From Claveliimonas monacensis (GTDB lineage: Bacteria; Bacillota; Clostridia; Lachnospirales; Lachnospiraceae): a DNA stretch of 64,000 nt. The notes under the pieces are model-generated. The model had not been told where the DNA came from. It made no database searches and saw nothing but the letters and a program-made list of their open reading frames with translations. Shown here piece after piece: positions 13,904 to 23,278 of the stretch; position 1 is the stretch's first letter; each line of letters opens with the position of its first letter. The stretch lies in contig NZ_JADCKL010000009.1 in the NCBI RefSeq assembly GCF_014982975.1, forward strand, positions 1 to 64,000, written 5' to 3'. Both the position numbers and the translations under genes were made by a program.

Positions 13904-13943
13904 TACGGATATTAAAAGAGCATCAGAGTCTGAAGCATTATAT

Positions 13944-13954
13944 CAGCGTAAGTT
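13944..13954 (+). repeat. Partial R1 core upstream of the recombinase
   Basis: CAGCGTAAGTT, identical to the core of R1, followed by ATTTCGGGA in place of GGGA. It lies 30 bases before the recombinase start and could be a fourth crossover site or a scar. Confidence 0.5.
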
Positions 13955-13983
13955 ATTTCGGGAAAGGAAGGTAGCGGGAGCTT

Positions 13984-14910
13984 ATGCAAAGTGATATGAA
14001 TAAGACACAGCTCTTTTATGAGTATTATAAACAATGGGTAGACGTATATAAAAAAGGTGCGATCAGAGAGGCTACGATGGCAAAATATCTAATGACTCAG
14101 AAGTGGGTAGAAACACTTGCACCAGATCTGTTAATATCAGATCTTACGAGAACAGCATATCAGCAGCTTCTCAATGACTATGCCCTAAATCATGAAAGGC
14201 AGACTACGCTGGACTTTCATCACCAGCTTAAGGGGGCTATACTCGATGCTGTTGATGAAGGATTGATTGAAAGAGATCCTACACGTAAGGCGATCATAAA
14301 AGGGAAACCTCCGGGAGTTAAGAAAATAAAGTATCTGAATCAGTTTGAATTACATACCTTGATAGCCAGTCTGAATCTTAAAGAGAAACCGAACTGGGAC
14401 TGGTTTATTCTACTGGTGGCAAAGACCGGTATGCGATTTTCGGAGGCGTTGGCAATTACTCCGGGAGATTTTGATTTTGCGAGGCAGACTTTATCTATTA
14501 GTAAGACATGGGACTATAAAGGTGAGGGGGGATTTCTGCCTACCAAGAATAAATCTTCAGTCCGAAAAATTCAGATTGACTGGCAGATCGTTGTTAAATT
14601 TGCGGAGCTGACCAAAGGAATGCCGGAAGACAGACCGATTTTTGCCGGGAAAGCGAAGATTTATAATTCTACAGCTAATGATGTGCTTACAAGACGCTGC
14701 AGGGAATGTGGAATATCAGAAATTTCCATCCATGGACTCCGGCATACGCATGCATCACTTTTGCTGTTTGCAGGAGTATCTATTGCGAGTGTTGCCCGAA
14801 GATTAGGACATGCAAGCATGACGACAACACAGAAAACATACCTGCATATTATACGAGAACTCGAAAATAAAGATGTTGATCTGGTAATGAGAACGCTGTC
14901 AGGCTTATAA
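13984..14910 (+). CDS. Tyrosine recombinase associated with the hsd locus
   Basis: A 308-residue phage-integrase-type protein with an N-terminal SAM-like core-binding domain (about 15-95) and a C-terminal catalytic domain. The catalytic set is visible: Arg in KTGMRFSEAL, His-x-x-Arg in IHGLRHTHAS, His/Trp-box RRLGHAS, and Tyr in TQKTYLHI near residue 289. The protein resembles XerC/D-like enzymes and the recombinases found at shuffling hsdS loci. It follows hsdR in the same direction without a terminator between. By context it probably acts on the R1 repeats. It could instead be a remnant integrase of an island. Confidence 0.85.
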   Translation: MQSDMNKTQLFYEYYKQWVDVYKKGAIREATMAKYLMTQKWVETLAPDLLISDLTRTAYQQLLNDYALNHERQTTLDFHHQLKGAILDAVDEGLIERDPTRKAIIKGKPPGVKKIKYLNQFELHTLIASLNLKEKPNWDWFILLVAKTGMRFSEALAITPGDFDFARQTLSISKTWDYKGEGGFLPTKNKSSVRKIQIDWQIVVKFAELTKGMPEDRPIFAGKAKIYNSTANDVLTRRCRECGISEISIHGLRHTHASLLLFAGVSIASVARRLGHASMTTTQKTYLHIIRELENKDVDLVMRTLSGL

Positions 14911-14949
14911 AAGGATAGTGGTAGGAAAATTTACGCTGATATGGATGAG

Positions 14950-14976
14950 CGGTGCACCCGTTACATGGGTGCACCG
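14950..14976. repeat. Perfect hairpin after the recombinase gene
   Basis: CGGTGCACCC / GGGTGCACCG, ten-base arms and a seven-base loop, without a T-run. It may be a terminator of reduced strength or a recombination or binding site. The rest of 14911-15158 holds no gene that I can support. Confidence 0.6.
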
Positions 14977-15158
14977 TAAGTATATATGCAGGTTGTCTGG
15001 AAAACACACAGGTTTAATTTTTTGCATGCCAGGTATAGTTTTTGTTACAGGTTTTTCTCCCGGAGGACTTAAAATAGTACGTGATGATATGATAAGATAG
15101 ACTCAGTGTACCGGCTGGCGGAAGGGCTGGCCGGGCGCTCCTGGGAGAAGAGGTTTTT

Positions 15159-16760
15159 ATGAAATTATTGAAACTTGTGATCGTGGACGATGAACCCATC
15201 CTGCTGCAGGGACTGCTTGACACCTATGACTGGGCGGACATGGGCTTTAAGGTAGTGGGCTCGGCCCAGAGCGGGGAGCAGGCCATAGAGGTGATCAAAG
15301 AGACAAAGCCCCATGTGGTGCTGACGGACATACGGATGAAGCAGATCACGGGGCTTATGGTGATGGAGGAGATCCAGAAAACGGACATGGACTGCATGTT
15401 TATCGTCCTCAGCGCCTACCGGGATTTTGACTATGCCCAGCAGGCCTGCGATCTGGGGGCCTTCGCTTATCTGCTGAAGCCTATTGAGGATGAGAAGCTG
15501 CGGGAGACCATGGAGGCAGCCTACCGGACATGCATGGAGCAGATGGAGCAGGAGGCCAGGTATGAGAGCTGGGAGAAGCTGCTGGTAAAGGACGGAACCA
15601 GCTTTCAGCAGGTGGTTGTGCAGAATTATGTCCGGGACAGGCTCCCGGAGGAAAAAGTGGAAGAAGTCTTCCGGACGCTGGGAGACATGCCTGGAAATGA
15701 GGAGCGCTTTATCACTGTGTACGCGGATATAGATGTGGTCTACAAGATCACGGATTACCTGGATTATGAAGCAGCCAGATTTGCGCTTCTTAAAAGGCTG
15801 GAAGAGGAGCTGGAGAGCCGCTATTTCTGCTGGCGGGCTGACGGCGAGGAGACGGGCAGCGCGTTTATCGTCCGCACCACGGACAAAGAGGCGGTGGGAA
15901 AGCTGAAGCACTTCCTGGAATACATCAAAAAGGAGGAGCAGAGCAGGGTTATAGCCGCCATATCCAAGCCCTACAAAGGAATTGCCGGGATCAAAAGAAG
16001 TTATGTGGAAGCCCGGAAGCTGTTTGAGATTGCCAGTGTGTCCGGAGCGGGTGCCTTTACTTCCCCGGAGGGGGTGGAGCTGCCGGACCAGGCGGCGACG
16101 GCCGGAGAAAGCGGGGACGTGGACAACCTGATCGTGAACGCTGTGCGCAGGAACAGTGAGAAAGAGCTGAAGGAGGCATTTGTCCAGTTTGTCTACGGGC
16201 TGCCCCACGAGGAGGAACAGCAGCGGCAGCATCTCCATCGGATGATGCTGAAAGTGGAACTCATGCTCCAGGCATCTTACGGGCTGTCGGAGGATATCCG
16301 GGAAAAGTTCCGGGGCTACTACGACAATCTGGGGACCATCGGCGCGGCAAAGATGGTGGATGTCTGTTACCGGATCCTGTGCGCGGCCATTGAAGTGAGA
16401 AAAAGCGACGCAAAGCAGGATGAGACAAGATATTTCAAAGAGTACATGTCAGAGGCAGTGGCTTATATAGAGGAACATCTCAGGGACGAGGAGCTGTCCA
16501 TTGTATCTGTGGCCTCCCACATTTATCTGAACCCGGTCTATTTCGGAAGGGTGTTTAAAAATACGTTCCACATGACGTTCAAGCAGTATCTTCTCCAGCA
16601 GAGGATGGAGAAGGCCAAAAAGCTGCTGGAGGAAGGAAAAGGCAGTATCGGAGATATCTGTGAGGCGGTGGGGATCCACAACCCGTCCTATTTTTCCCAT
16701 GTGTTCAAGCAGTACACGGGGAAGCTCCCAAGCGAATACAAGAAAGAGTACGAGGGATAG
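15159..16760 (+). CDS. YesN-type response regulator (REC + AraC DNA-binding)
   Basis: The receiver domain (residues 1-120) has the acidic pair VIVDDEP, phospho-acceptor Asp55 in VVLTDIRMKQITG, Ser/Thr in FIVLSAYRDF and Lys in AYLLKPIEDEK. The C-terminal AraC-type double HTH starts at about 430 (EYMSEAVAYIEEHLRDEELS, then VSVASHIYLNPVYFGRVFK, SIGDICEAVGIHNPSYFSHV). A weak middle region of about 300 residues is typical for YesN. Length (533) is normal. It is followed after 12 bases by its kinase. The pair should switch on the downstream sugar ABC genes in response to an extracellular carbohydrate signal; the inducer is unknown. Confidence 0.92.
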   Translation: MKLLKLVIVDDEPILLQGLLDTYDWADMGFKVVGSAQSGEQAIEVIKETKPHVVLTDIRMKQITGLMVMEEIQKTDMDCMFIVLSAYRDFDYAQQACDLGAFAYLLKPIEDEKLRETMEAAYRTCMEQMEQEARYESWEKLLVKDGTSFQQVVVQNYVRDRLPEEKVEEVFRTLGDMPGNEERFITVYADIDVVYKITDYLDYEAARFALLKRLEEELESRYFCWRADGEETGSAFIVRTTDKEAVGKLKHFLEYIKKEEQSRVIAAISKPYKGIAGIKRSYVEARKLFEIASVSGAGAFTSPEGVELPDQAATAGESGDVDNLIVNAVRRNSEKELKEAFVQFVYGLPHEEEQQRQHLHRMMLKVELMLQASYGLSEDIREKFRGYYDNLGTIGAAKMVDVCYRILCAAIEVRKSDAKQDETRYFKEYMSEAVAYIEEHLRDEELSIVSVASHIYLNPVYFGRVFKNTFHMTFKQYLLQQRMEKAKKLLEEGKGSIGDICEAVGIHNPSYFSHVFKQYTGKLPSEYKKEYEG

Positions 16761-16772
16761 ACAGAAATCGAT

Positions 16773-18575
16773 ATGAAAAGAAACGAGAAGGTATCCGGTA
16801 TACAGAAAAAATATCTGAAGTATACGGCGGCGCTCCTGGGGCTTGCGCTTCTTCTCTCCAGCCTGGGGGCCGGCCTGTATGTGAAGAACAGGCTGACCCG
16901 GGCGGTGATCGCAAAATACGAGTTTATGACGGAGAGAATGGGCATCAGCCTGGAAAATCTGTTTCGCCAGAGCGACGAGGCGACGGCAGAGTGCGTCCTC
17001 TATGACGATGTGCAGCAGAGCCTGCGCAGTAAGGGGGTGGAGGAAGTCAGCCGCATTGGTCTGAGTAAATATTTCGCCTATGTGGGGCTGGAGCACATCG
17101 CGGATTACTGCTATGTGGATAATAAAGGGAACGTATACAGTAAATCCTATTCAGATGTAACCTTTGAGGATGTGACGGACAGCGGTTTCCAGGAGTATCT
17201 GGGAGCGGACTACGCCCGGACGAAATGGTTCTGGGCGAAAGATACGCTTTTTGGAACAGAGGAGGAGGCGCTTTTTATCGGAAGGTATGTCCGGAGCATG
17301 GAGTACGCCCACGACCCCGGGATGCTGTTCTTCAGGATGGATGATGCGTTTCTGGAGGGGATCACAGGGACAAGTGGAGAGCTGACAAGCGAGGCGGCGG
17401 TTGGAATTATCGACGCCAAAGGGCAGCTCTGTTTTTCCTCGGTTCCGGAGGAATTCAGCGTGGGTAAGAAGCGCCAGGCGGATATAGCGGAGCGTATCGC
17501 CGGGAGCGGGTCTGCCGGCATGATCCTGGAGGGGGAGCGCATTCCGGGCGGCGTTCTGTCGGCGTACCGGGATGAGGCCAGCGGGCTGGCGGTCTTTTCC
17601 TTTGTGCCGAACAGGGTGCTGAACCAGGGGATCTTCCCTGTTTTCCTGGTGCTGGCCGGGATCTACCTTGTGGTGCTGGCTGCGGCCGCGGTGCTGAGTA
17701 TTTATTTCTCCAGAAGATTTACAAAGCCCATTCAGGAGATCCGGACGGCCATGGCGGAATTTGACGGCAGTAATTTTGACCGGACCATAGAGCTCCATAC
17801 CAACACAGAGCTGGACGAGATCGGTCACTCCTACAATGAACTTCTCGGGAATATCCAGAGGCTGCTGGAGGAGATCAAGGAGCAGGAGAGAGAGCTGCGC
17901 ACATCGGAGCTGAACATGCTGATCAGCCAGATCAATCCCCATTTTCTGTACAACACGCTGGATACCATCTATATGCTGGCCCGGATCAACAAGGAAGAGA
18001 CGACTATGCGGATGATCCAGGCCCTGTCCAGATATCTGCGGCTGTCGCTGAGCAAAGGAAACGATATAGTGACGGTGGAAGACGAGCTGGAGAATGTGAA
18101 GAGTTACATGGAGATCCAGCAGATACGAAACAAAGATCTTTTCTCCTACCAGGTAGACTGCCGGGTGGATGCCGCCCACACAACTGTTCTGAAGCTGGTC
18201 CTGCAGCCGCTTGTGGAAAATGCAGTAAAGTATGGATTCCGGGATATATTTGAGGGAGGACAGATCCGGATCACCGTGTGGAAGGAAGAAGAGGAGCTGT
18301 ACCTGGAGGTGTACAACAACGGCACCCCCATGGAGGCGGACATGGTGCAGAAGATCAACGGAATGAACAAGCTGCCCTTAGGGGAGATGAAAAACTGCTT
18401 TCCGGATAAGAGGCACGGCTACGGCGTGGTAAATATTCTGACCCGGCTCAGACTGAAGTACGGGGACGGGGCAGCCTTTTACTGCAGAGCACAGGAAGAT
18501 GGAACAACATGTACGATCAAAATTCCCCGGGGAGACGGGCAGGAGGCATATGAGCAGGAACAGATACAGATTTAG
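16773..18575 (+). CDS. YesM-type sensor histidine kinase
   Basis: An N-terminal membrane helix (YTAALLGLALLLSSLGAGLY, about 14-33), an extracellular sensor region to about residue 285, a second helix (GIFPVFLVLAGIYLVVLAAA), a HAMP domain and a His_kinase domain with the phospho-acceptor motif INPHFLYNTLD. The ATPase domain has VLQPLVENAVKYGF (N box) and GYGVVNILTRL (G box). This is the standard layout of YesM/LytS-like kinases that sense sugars through the outer domain. The gene overlaps the start of the next (18550) by 26 bases, so kinase and binding protein are co-translated. Confidence 0.92.
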   Translation: MKRNEKVSGIQKKYLKYTAALLGLALLLSSLGAGLYVKNRLTRAVIAKYEFMTERMGISLENLFRQSDEATAECVLYDDVQQSLRSKGVEEVSRIGLSKYFAYVGLEHIADYCYVDNKGNVYSKSYSDVTFEDVTDSGFQEYLGADYARTKWFWAKDTLFGTEEEALFIGRYVRSMEYAHDPGMLFFRMDDAFLEGITGTSGELTSEAAVGIIDAKGQLCFSSVPEEFSVGKKRQADIAERIAGSGSAGMILEGERIPGGVLSAYRDEASGLAVFSFVPNRVLNQGIFPVFLVLAGIYLVVLAAAAVLSIYFSRRFTKPIQEIRTAMAEFDGSNFDRTIELHTNTELDEIGHSYNELLGNIQRLLEEIKEQERELRTSELNMLISQINPHFLYNTLDTIYMLARINKEETTMRMIQALSRYLRLSLSKGNDIVTVEDELENVKSYMEIQQIRNKDLFSYQVDCRVDAAHTTVLKLVLQPLVENAVKYGFRDIFEGGQIRITVWKEEEELYLEVYNNGTPMEADMVQKINGMNKLPLGEMKNCFPDKRHGYGVVNILTRLRLKYGDGAAFYCRAQEDGTTCTIKIPRGDGQEAYEQEQIQI

Positions 18576-19848
18576 AGGAAGAGTGATACAGGCGGCAGCG
18601 GTTTCCCTGCTTTTCGCCGTGGCAGCCGCAGGCTGCACGGGAAGGCAGACAGAGGAAAACGCAGGCGGGGAGGAGGTGTCCATCCCGGTCATCCTGATCG
18701 TGGACTCCTCTACAGGCAACAAAAATGAGGAGGATGTGATCCAGGCATTCAATGAACTGTATGATGGGAAGTGGCAGGCGGATGTGGAGTGGGTCATGGA
18801 GACGGAGGAAGAGTACCGGCAGAACCTGAAACGGCAGAATGTGACGGATACCCTCCCGGCAGTTATTACAGATCTCCGGATGCTTCCCGCTTTCTATTAT
18901 ACGATGATCCAGGATGGCAGGATCGAGGAACTGTCCGGGTATATCAAGGAAGATGAAGAGTGGATGGAGATGATCGAGCCGTCGGTGCTGGAGTCCTGCA
19001 GCGAGGAGGACGGCAGTATCTATCTGGGCCCTGTCAGTACGGCGGCATTTTCCTGTTCCGGGATCTTCTGGAACGAGGAGCTGTTTGCACAGGCAGGTAT
19101 TGAAAAATTCCCCGAAACATGGGAGGAATTCTGGGAGTGCTGCGAGAAGCTGGAGAGCTGCGGCATCACTCCGCTGGCCCTTCATACCGAGGGGACGGCC
19201 TGGGCGCCCATGCTTTTTGCCACGGCGGAGGCGGCCTCCACGGAGGAAGGGGCGCAGTTCATGCAGCAGTTTTACCCGGACACCTACCAGAATGAAAGCG
19301 GGCTGCGCATTGCCCGGACGCTGGAGCGGCTGTTTCAGTACACCACAGGTGATGCGCTGTATGTTGATTTTGATGTGTCCTATGAGAATTTTTTCTCCGG
19401 GAAGGCAGCCATGATCCCCAACGGATACTGGATGATGGATCAGATTCCCGAAGAGTGGCAGGACAAAGTAAGGTTCTCGGCATTTCCGGAAAACAGGCTG
19501 ATCTCATCCCCGGAGACATTTGGCTGGGCCATTGTGTCCAGCTACAGCCAGGAAGTCAAAGAGGGGGCGGCGGCGCTTCTGAAGCTGCGCACGCAGATGA
19601 ACATGGAGCAGAGGGAGGAGCTGTTTGAACAGAGTCCGGATTCCCTGACCCAGGCAGAGCGGGACTATATAGAGACCTACAAAAGCGGCCCGGTCCTTGT
19701 CCCCAACTACCAGGTGAAATGGAACTCCATCCTGCAGGAGGAGACGCTGGGAACCATCCTTCCGGATCTGGCCCAGGGGAAGATCAGCCCGGAGGAATTT
19801 ACAAAAAAAGAAGATGAGAGCATCCAGGAATTTCTGGAGGAGCAGTGA
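18550..19848 (+). CDS. Extracellular solute-binding lipoprotein co-translated with the kinase
   Basis: ATG 18550 follows AGGAGG; the longer frame from 18499 lies within the kinase gene and lacks a site. The N-terminus has a signal core (IQAAAVSLLFAV) and lipobox AAAGC, so the protein is lipid-anchored. The body matches family 1 carbohydrate-binding proteins (VIQAFNELYDG, GTAWAPMLFATAEAA, MIPNGYWMMDQIPEEW). Its tight link to the kinase, and a terminator before the second binding protein, suggest that it may present ligand to the sensor rather than to the permeases. That is inference. A terminator follows at 19856. Confidence 0.85.
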   Translation: MSRNRYRFRGRVIQAAAVSLLFAVAAAGCTGRQTEENAGGEEVSIPVILIVDSSTGNKNEEDVIQAFNELYDGKWQADVEWVMETEEEYRQNLKRQNVTDTLPAVITDLRMLPAFYYTMIQDGRIEELSGYIKEDEEWMEMIEPSVLESCSEEDGSIYLGPVSTAAFSCSGIFWNEELFAQAGIEKFPETWEEFWECCEKLESCGITPLALHTEGTAWAPMLFATAEAASTEEGAQFMQQFYPDTYQNESGLRIARTLERLFQYTTGDALYVDFDVSYENFFSGKAAMIPNGYWMMDQIPEEWQDKVRFSAFPENRLISSPETFGWAIVSSYSQEVKEGAAALLKLRTQMNMEQREELFEQSPDSLTQAERDYIETYKSGPVLVPNYQVKWNSILQEETLGTILPDLAQGKISPEEFTKKEDESIQEFLEEQ

Positions 19849-19855
19849 TACTTTG

Positions 19856-19892
19856 GCGCCGGAGAGCAAACCGGCGCTGAAGTATTTTTTTT
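19856..19892 (+). terminator. Terminator after the first binding protein
   Basis: Stem GCGCCGG / CCGGCGC with a T8 run. It splits the two-component unit from the ABC unit. Confidence 0.8.
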
Positions 19893-19939
19893 GGCATTCC
19901 TGGTTTTTTATTTGATAACGGGGAGGAAGAGCGGCCGGT

Positions 19940-19945
19940 TATAAT
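19940..19945 (+). promoter_or_regulatory. -10 box of the ABC transporter promoter
   Basis: TATAAT with no acceptable -35 box at 16-18 bases (the sequence there is GC-rich). This is expected for a promoter that needs an activator such as the YesN protein at 15159. Confidence 0.5.
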
Positions 19946-19993
19946 AGTCCCAGAACAAAGAAAACAGAGGTTTTCAGAAAGGTGAGGAAGGAT

Positions 19994-21298
19994 ATGAAAA
20001 AGAAAAAAGTAATATCATTATTATTAGTTGCAGCCATGACAGCAGGCCTGGTGGCAGGATGTGGAAGCTCCTCTGACTCCGGGGACAGCGGCAGCAGTGA
20101 GGCAGAAGGAAAGGTATATTACCTCAACTTTAAGCCTGAGGCGGACGAGTACTGGCAGGAACTGGCGGAAGTCTACACAGAGGAGACCGGCGTGGAGGTG
20201 ACAGTTCTGACAGCGGCTTCCGGAGAGTATGAGAAGACACTGAAATCAGAGATGGCAAAGACAGATGCGCCTACCCTGTTCCAGGTAAACGGACCTGTGG
20301 GACTGGCAAGCTGGAAAGACTACTGCTATGATCTGTCTGACTCCGATATCGCAGGGGAGCTGACAGACGACAGCTTTGCGCTGATGGACGGCGATAAGAT
20401 GGCAGGTATTGCCTACGTTATCGAGAACTACGGCATTATCTACAACAAGGACCTTCTTGAGAAAGCAGGCTACACAGCAGACGATATCACAGACTTTGAC
20501 AGCTTCAAAAAGGTAGTGGAAGACATTACGGCAAGAAAGGATGAACTTGGATTTTCCGCTTTTACATCAGCAGGCATGGACAGCTCATCTGACTGGAGAT
20601 TCAAGACACATCTGGCAAATCTTCCGATCTACTATGAGTATAAGGATGAGGGCATTGACAATACAGACGCCATCAAGGGCACATACCTTGACAATTACCG
20701 CCAGATCTGGGATCTGTACATCAATAATGCAACCTGCGAACCGACAGAGATTTCCACAAAGACAGCCGATGACTCTACAGCAGAGTTTGTGACAGAGGAA
20801 GCAGTCTTCTACCAGAACGGTACATGGGAGTACAACAATATCGCGGATATCGGGGATGAGAACCTTGGCATTCTGCCGATCTACATCGGAGTTGAGGGCG
20901 AGGAGAACCAGGGCGTCTGCACAGGAACAGAGAACTACTGGTGTGTAAACTCCAAGGCATCTGAGGAAGATATCCAGGCAACACTGGATTTCATGAACTG
21001 GTGTGTAACTTCCGATGAAGGTGTGGAGTCTATGTGCAAGGATATGGGATTTGTCATTCCGTTCGAGTCCAACCTTGAGTCTGAAAATACACTGGTAAAC
21101 GAAGCCAATGCATATATGGAAGACGGGAAAACACCTGTGACATGGGTATTCTCAACCATGCCTTCTGAAGAGTGGAAAAACGGCGTAGGATCTGCGCTGA
21201 CTGCATATGCGGCAGATCAGACAGATGCCAACTGGGATAAAGTTGTAAGCGCATTTGTGGACGGATGGGCTACAGAGGCAGCGGCATCAGCAGAGTAA
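19994..21298 (+). CDS. Sugar ABC transporter substrate-binding lipoprotein
   Basis: ATG 19994 follows GAGGAAGG; the GTG at 19982 lies in the ribosome binding site. Signal peptide MKKKKVISLLLVAAMTAGLV ends in lipobox VAGC. The mature protein is a family 1 periplasmic-type binding protein: EYWQELAEVYTEETGVEVTV near the start, YVIENYGIIYNKDLLEKAGY, and VFYQNGTWEYNNI. Length 434 fits carbohydrate binders. It precedes two permease genes, with an attenuator-like hairpin in between that would keep binding protein levels above permease levels. The sugar cannot be told from the sequence. Confidence 0.92.
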   Translation: MKKKKVISLLLVAAMTAGLVAGCGSSSDSGDSGSSEAEGKVYYLNFKPEADEYWQELAEVYTEETGVEVTVLTAASGEYEKTLKSEMAKTDAPTLFQVNGPVGLASWKDYCYDLSDSDIAGELTDDSFALMDGDKMAGIAYVIENYGIIYNKDLLEKAGYTADDITDFDSFKKVVEDITARKDELGFSAFTSAGMDSSSDWRFKTHLANLPIYYEYKDEGIDNTDAIKGTYLDNYRQIWDLYINNATCEPTEISTKTADDSTAEFVTEEAVFYQNGTWEYNNIADIGDENLGILPIYIGVEGEENQGVCTGTENYWCVNSKASEEDIQATLDFMNWCVTSDEGVESMCKDMGFVIPFESNLESENTLVNEANAYMEDGKTPVTWVFSTMPSEEWKNGVGSALTAYAADQTDANWDKVVSAFVDGWATEAAASAE

Positions 21299-21338
21299 TC
21301 TTTCCGGAAGATCTGAAAGACATATTGAATTGAACAGG

Positions 21339-21375
21339 AAAGCGGCGGGCAGAAAAAGTCTGAACGCCGCTTTTT
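21339..21375 (+). terminator. Intra-operon attenuator between binding protein and permeases
   Basis: Stem AAAGCGGCG / CGCCGCTTT with T5. No promoter is evident behind it, so partial read-through probably supplies the permease genes. Confidence 0.7.
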
Positions 21376-21394
21376 CAGAAGGAGGAGGATTTAT

Positions 21395-22237
21395 ATGGAA
21401 AAAGCGATCAAGCGGTATATGCCCATCTTTGTGCTTCCCACATTCTGCGCATTTATCCTTGGATTTATTATTCCGTTCGTAATGGGGATCTGGCTTTCGT
21501 TCTGCAAATTTACCACAGTCACGGATGCGAAGTTTGTCGGATTATCCAATTACATCGAGGCGTTTAAGGACACGGTGTTCAGACATTCTTTCTGGTATAC
21601 CGCTCTTTTCGCCGTGGTCTCGCTGGTGGTGATCAATGTGATCGCCTTTGCCCTTGCCATGGCGCTGACCCAGAAAATGCGGGGAACCAATATTTTTCGC
21701 ACGATCTTTTTTATGCCTAACCTGATCGGAGGCATCGTGCTCGGCTACATCTGGCAGCTCATCTTCAACGGCGTGCTGGCGCACTACAGCACAGCGCTGG
21801 GGCTGAATGAGTGGTACGGTTTCTGGGGACTGATCATTCTGGTGAGCTGGCAGCAGATCGGTTATATGATGATCATTTACATTGCAGGGCTTCAGTCCAT
21901 CCCCGGAGACGTGATGGAGGCGGCCCAGATTGACGGTGCATCGCGGATCCAGAGACTTTTCAAAGTGACCATCCCCATGATGATGCCATCCATCACCATC
22001 TGTATGTTCCTGTCTATTACCAACGGATTCAAGCTCTTTGACCAGAACCTGTCGCTGACGGCAGGAGAACCGTCCAAGATGTCCGAGATGATGGCCCTGA
22101 ACATATTCAACACATTCTATGGACGTACCGGATGGGAGGGAGTCGGCCAGGCCAAAGCAGTGATCTTCTTCGTCATCGTTGTGGCCATCGGCATGCTCCA
22201 GCTTAGGGCTACCCGTTCAAAGGAGGTGCAGCAGTAA
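21395..22237 (+). CDS. Sugar ABC transporter permease (MalF/UgpA type)
   Basis: A 280-residue inner-membrane protein with about six hydrophobic helices (FVLPTFCAFILGFIIPFVMG near the start; AVIFFVIVVAIGMLQ at the end). The EAA loop that docks the ATPase is seen as AAQIDGASRIQRLFKVTIPM. GGAGGAGG precedes ATG 21395. The next gene starts directly after its stop (TAAATG). No ATPase gene is present in the window operon; a shared MsmX-type ATPase elsewhere is the usual solution in Firmicutes. Confidence 0.93.
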   Translation: MEKAIKRYMPIFVLPTFCAFILGFIIPFVMGIWLSFCKFTTVTDAKFVGLSNYIEAFKDTVFRHSFWYTALFAVVSLVVINVIAFALAMALTQKMRGTNIFRTIFFMPNLIGGIVLGYIWQLIFNGVLAHYSTALGLNEWYGFWGLIILVSWQQIGYMMIIYIAGLQSIPGDVMEAAQIDGASRIQRLFKVTIPMMMPSITICMFLSITNGFKLFDQNLSLTAGEPSKMSEMMALNIFNTFYGRTGWEGVGQAKAVIFFVIVVAIGMLQLRATRSKEVQQ

Positions 22238-23074
22238 ATGAAAAAGAGAAGCAGGATAAGCACGCTGGGGACCGGCGCTTTCACCATACTGGGGCTGGTC
22301 TACATCGCCCCGATACTGATCGTGCTTATGAATTCCTTTAAGAAAAAAGTATATATCAACAAAGAACCTTTTACGCTGCCGACGGAAAAGACATGGAACG
22401 GCCTTGAGAATTATCTGACAGCCATCGACAAGTACGAACTGCTCAGCGCCGTGGGCTGGACGGTATTTATTACCGTTGGCTCCGTGCTGGTGATCCTTGT
22501 GTGCACATCCATGTGCGCCTGGTATATCACAAGGGTAAAGACAAAATTTACTAAGGCCCTGTACCTGCTCTGCGTGTTCTCCATGGTAGTTCCCTTCCAG
22601 ATGGTGATGTTCACCCTGTCTCTGGTGGCGGACCGGACCAGGCTCAACACACCCTGGGGAATTATCATCATTTACCTGGGATTCGGAGCGGGACTGGCAG
22701 TCTTTATGTTCTGCGGTTTTGTAAAATCCATCCCGCTGGAGATCGAGGAAGCGGCTCTTATCGATGGCTGCACGCCTCTTAGAACTTTCTTTTCTGTGGT
22801 GCTTCCCATTATGAAGCCGACATACATCTCCGTGGGGATACTGGAAACCATGTGGATCTGGAATGACTTCCTCCTGCCTTACCTTGTACTGGACCTGAAT
22901 AAATACAAGACCATATCTATTGCAATCCAGTATATGAAGGGAAGCTACGGCCGGGTGGACATGGGCGCCATCATGGCGGCGCTGATCCTGGCGGTCATCC
23001 CGGTGATCATCTTCTACCTGTCCTGCCAGAAGCACATTATCAAAGGTGTGGCAGCAGGCGCGGTGAAAGGATAA
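22238..23074 (+). CDS. Sugar ABC transporter permease (MalG/UgpE type)
   Basis: A 278-residue partner permease with about six helices, beginning LGTGAFTILGLVYIAPILIV. The EAA loop reads AALIDGCTPLRTFFSVVLPI. Its AAAGGAGG site lies within the end of the preceding gene, and its ATG follows the stop without a gap. It ends the operon before a terminator at 23091. Together with 21395 it forms the membrane channel for the substrate bound by 19994. Confidence 0.93.
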   Translation: MKKRSRISTLGTGAFTILGLVYIAPILIVLMNSFKKKVYINKEPFTLPTEKTWNGLENYLTAIDKYELLSAVGWTVFITVGSVLVILVCTSMCAWYITRVKTKFTKALYLLCVFSMVVPFQMVMFTLSLVADRTRLNTPWGIIIIYLGFGAGLAVFMFCGFVKSIPLEIEEAALIDGCTPLRTFFSVVLPIMKPTYISVGILETMWIWNDFLLPYLVLDLNKYKTISIAIQYMKGSYGRVDMGAIMAALILAVIPVIIFYLSCQKHIIKGVAAGAVKG

Positions 23075-23090
23075 AACAATGGAAAAACAT

Positions 23091-23121
23091 AAGGGGGCTG
23101 CCCGCGGTGCAGCCCTCCTTT
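23091..23121 (+). terminator. Terminator of the sugar ABC operon
   Basis: Stem AGGGGGCTGC / GCAGCCCTCCTT; short T-run. Confidence 0.65.
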
Positions 23122-23207
23122 ATCCGCATGCCCAAAATGAGCAGCCATATTTTTATAAAGTATATATGCGGATATAAAGAAAAAAGAAGAAAAAATAAAA
23201 AAACAGC

Positions 23208-23236
23208 TTGCATTCTTCTGGAAACTGTTATATAAT
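23208..23236 (+). promoter_or_regulatory. Promoter of tRNA-Lys
   Basis: TTGCAT, 17 bases, TATAAT, ending 42 bases before the tRNA. Confidence 0.8.
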
Positions 23237-23278
23237 ATCACTTGCGTTAGGGAATGGCCTGATGGAAATACAAAAGAT

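Noticed and set aside
15165-18179. Long minus-strand frames opposite the YesN/YesM genes
   Set aside because: They mirror conserved receiver and kinase domains and have Leu/His-rich nonsense composition.
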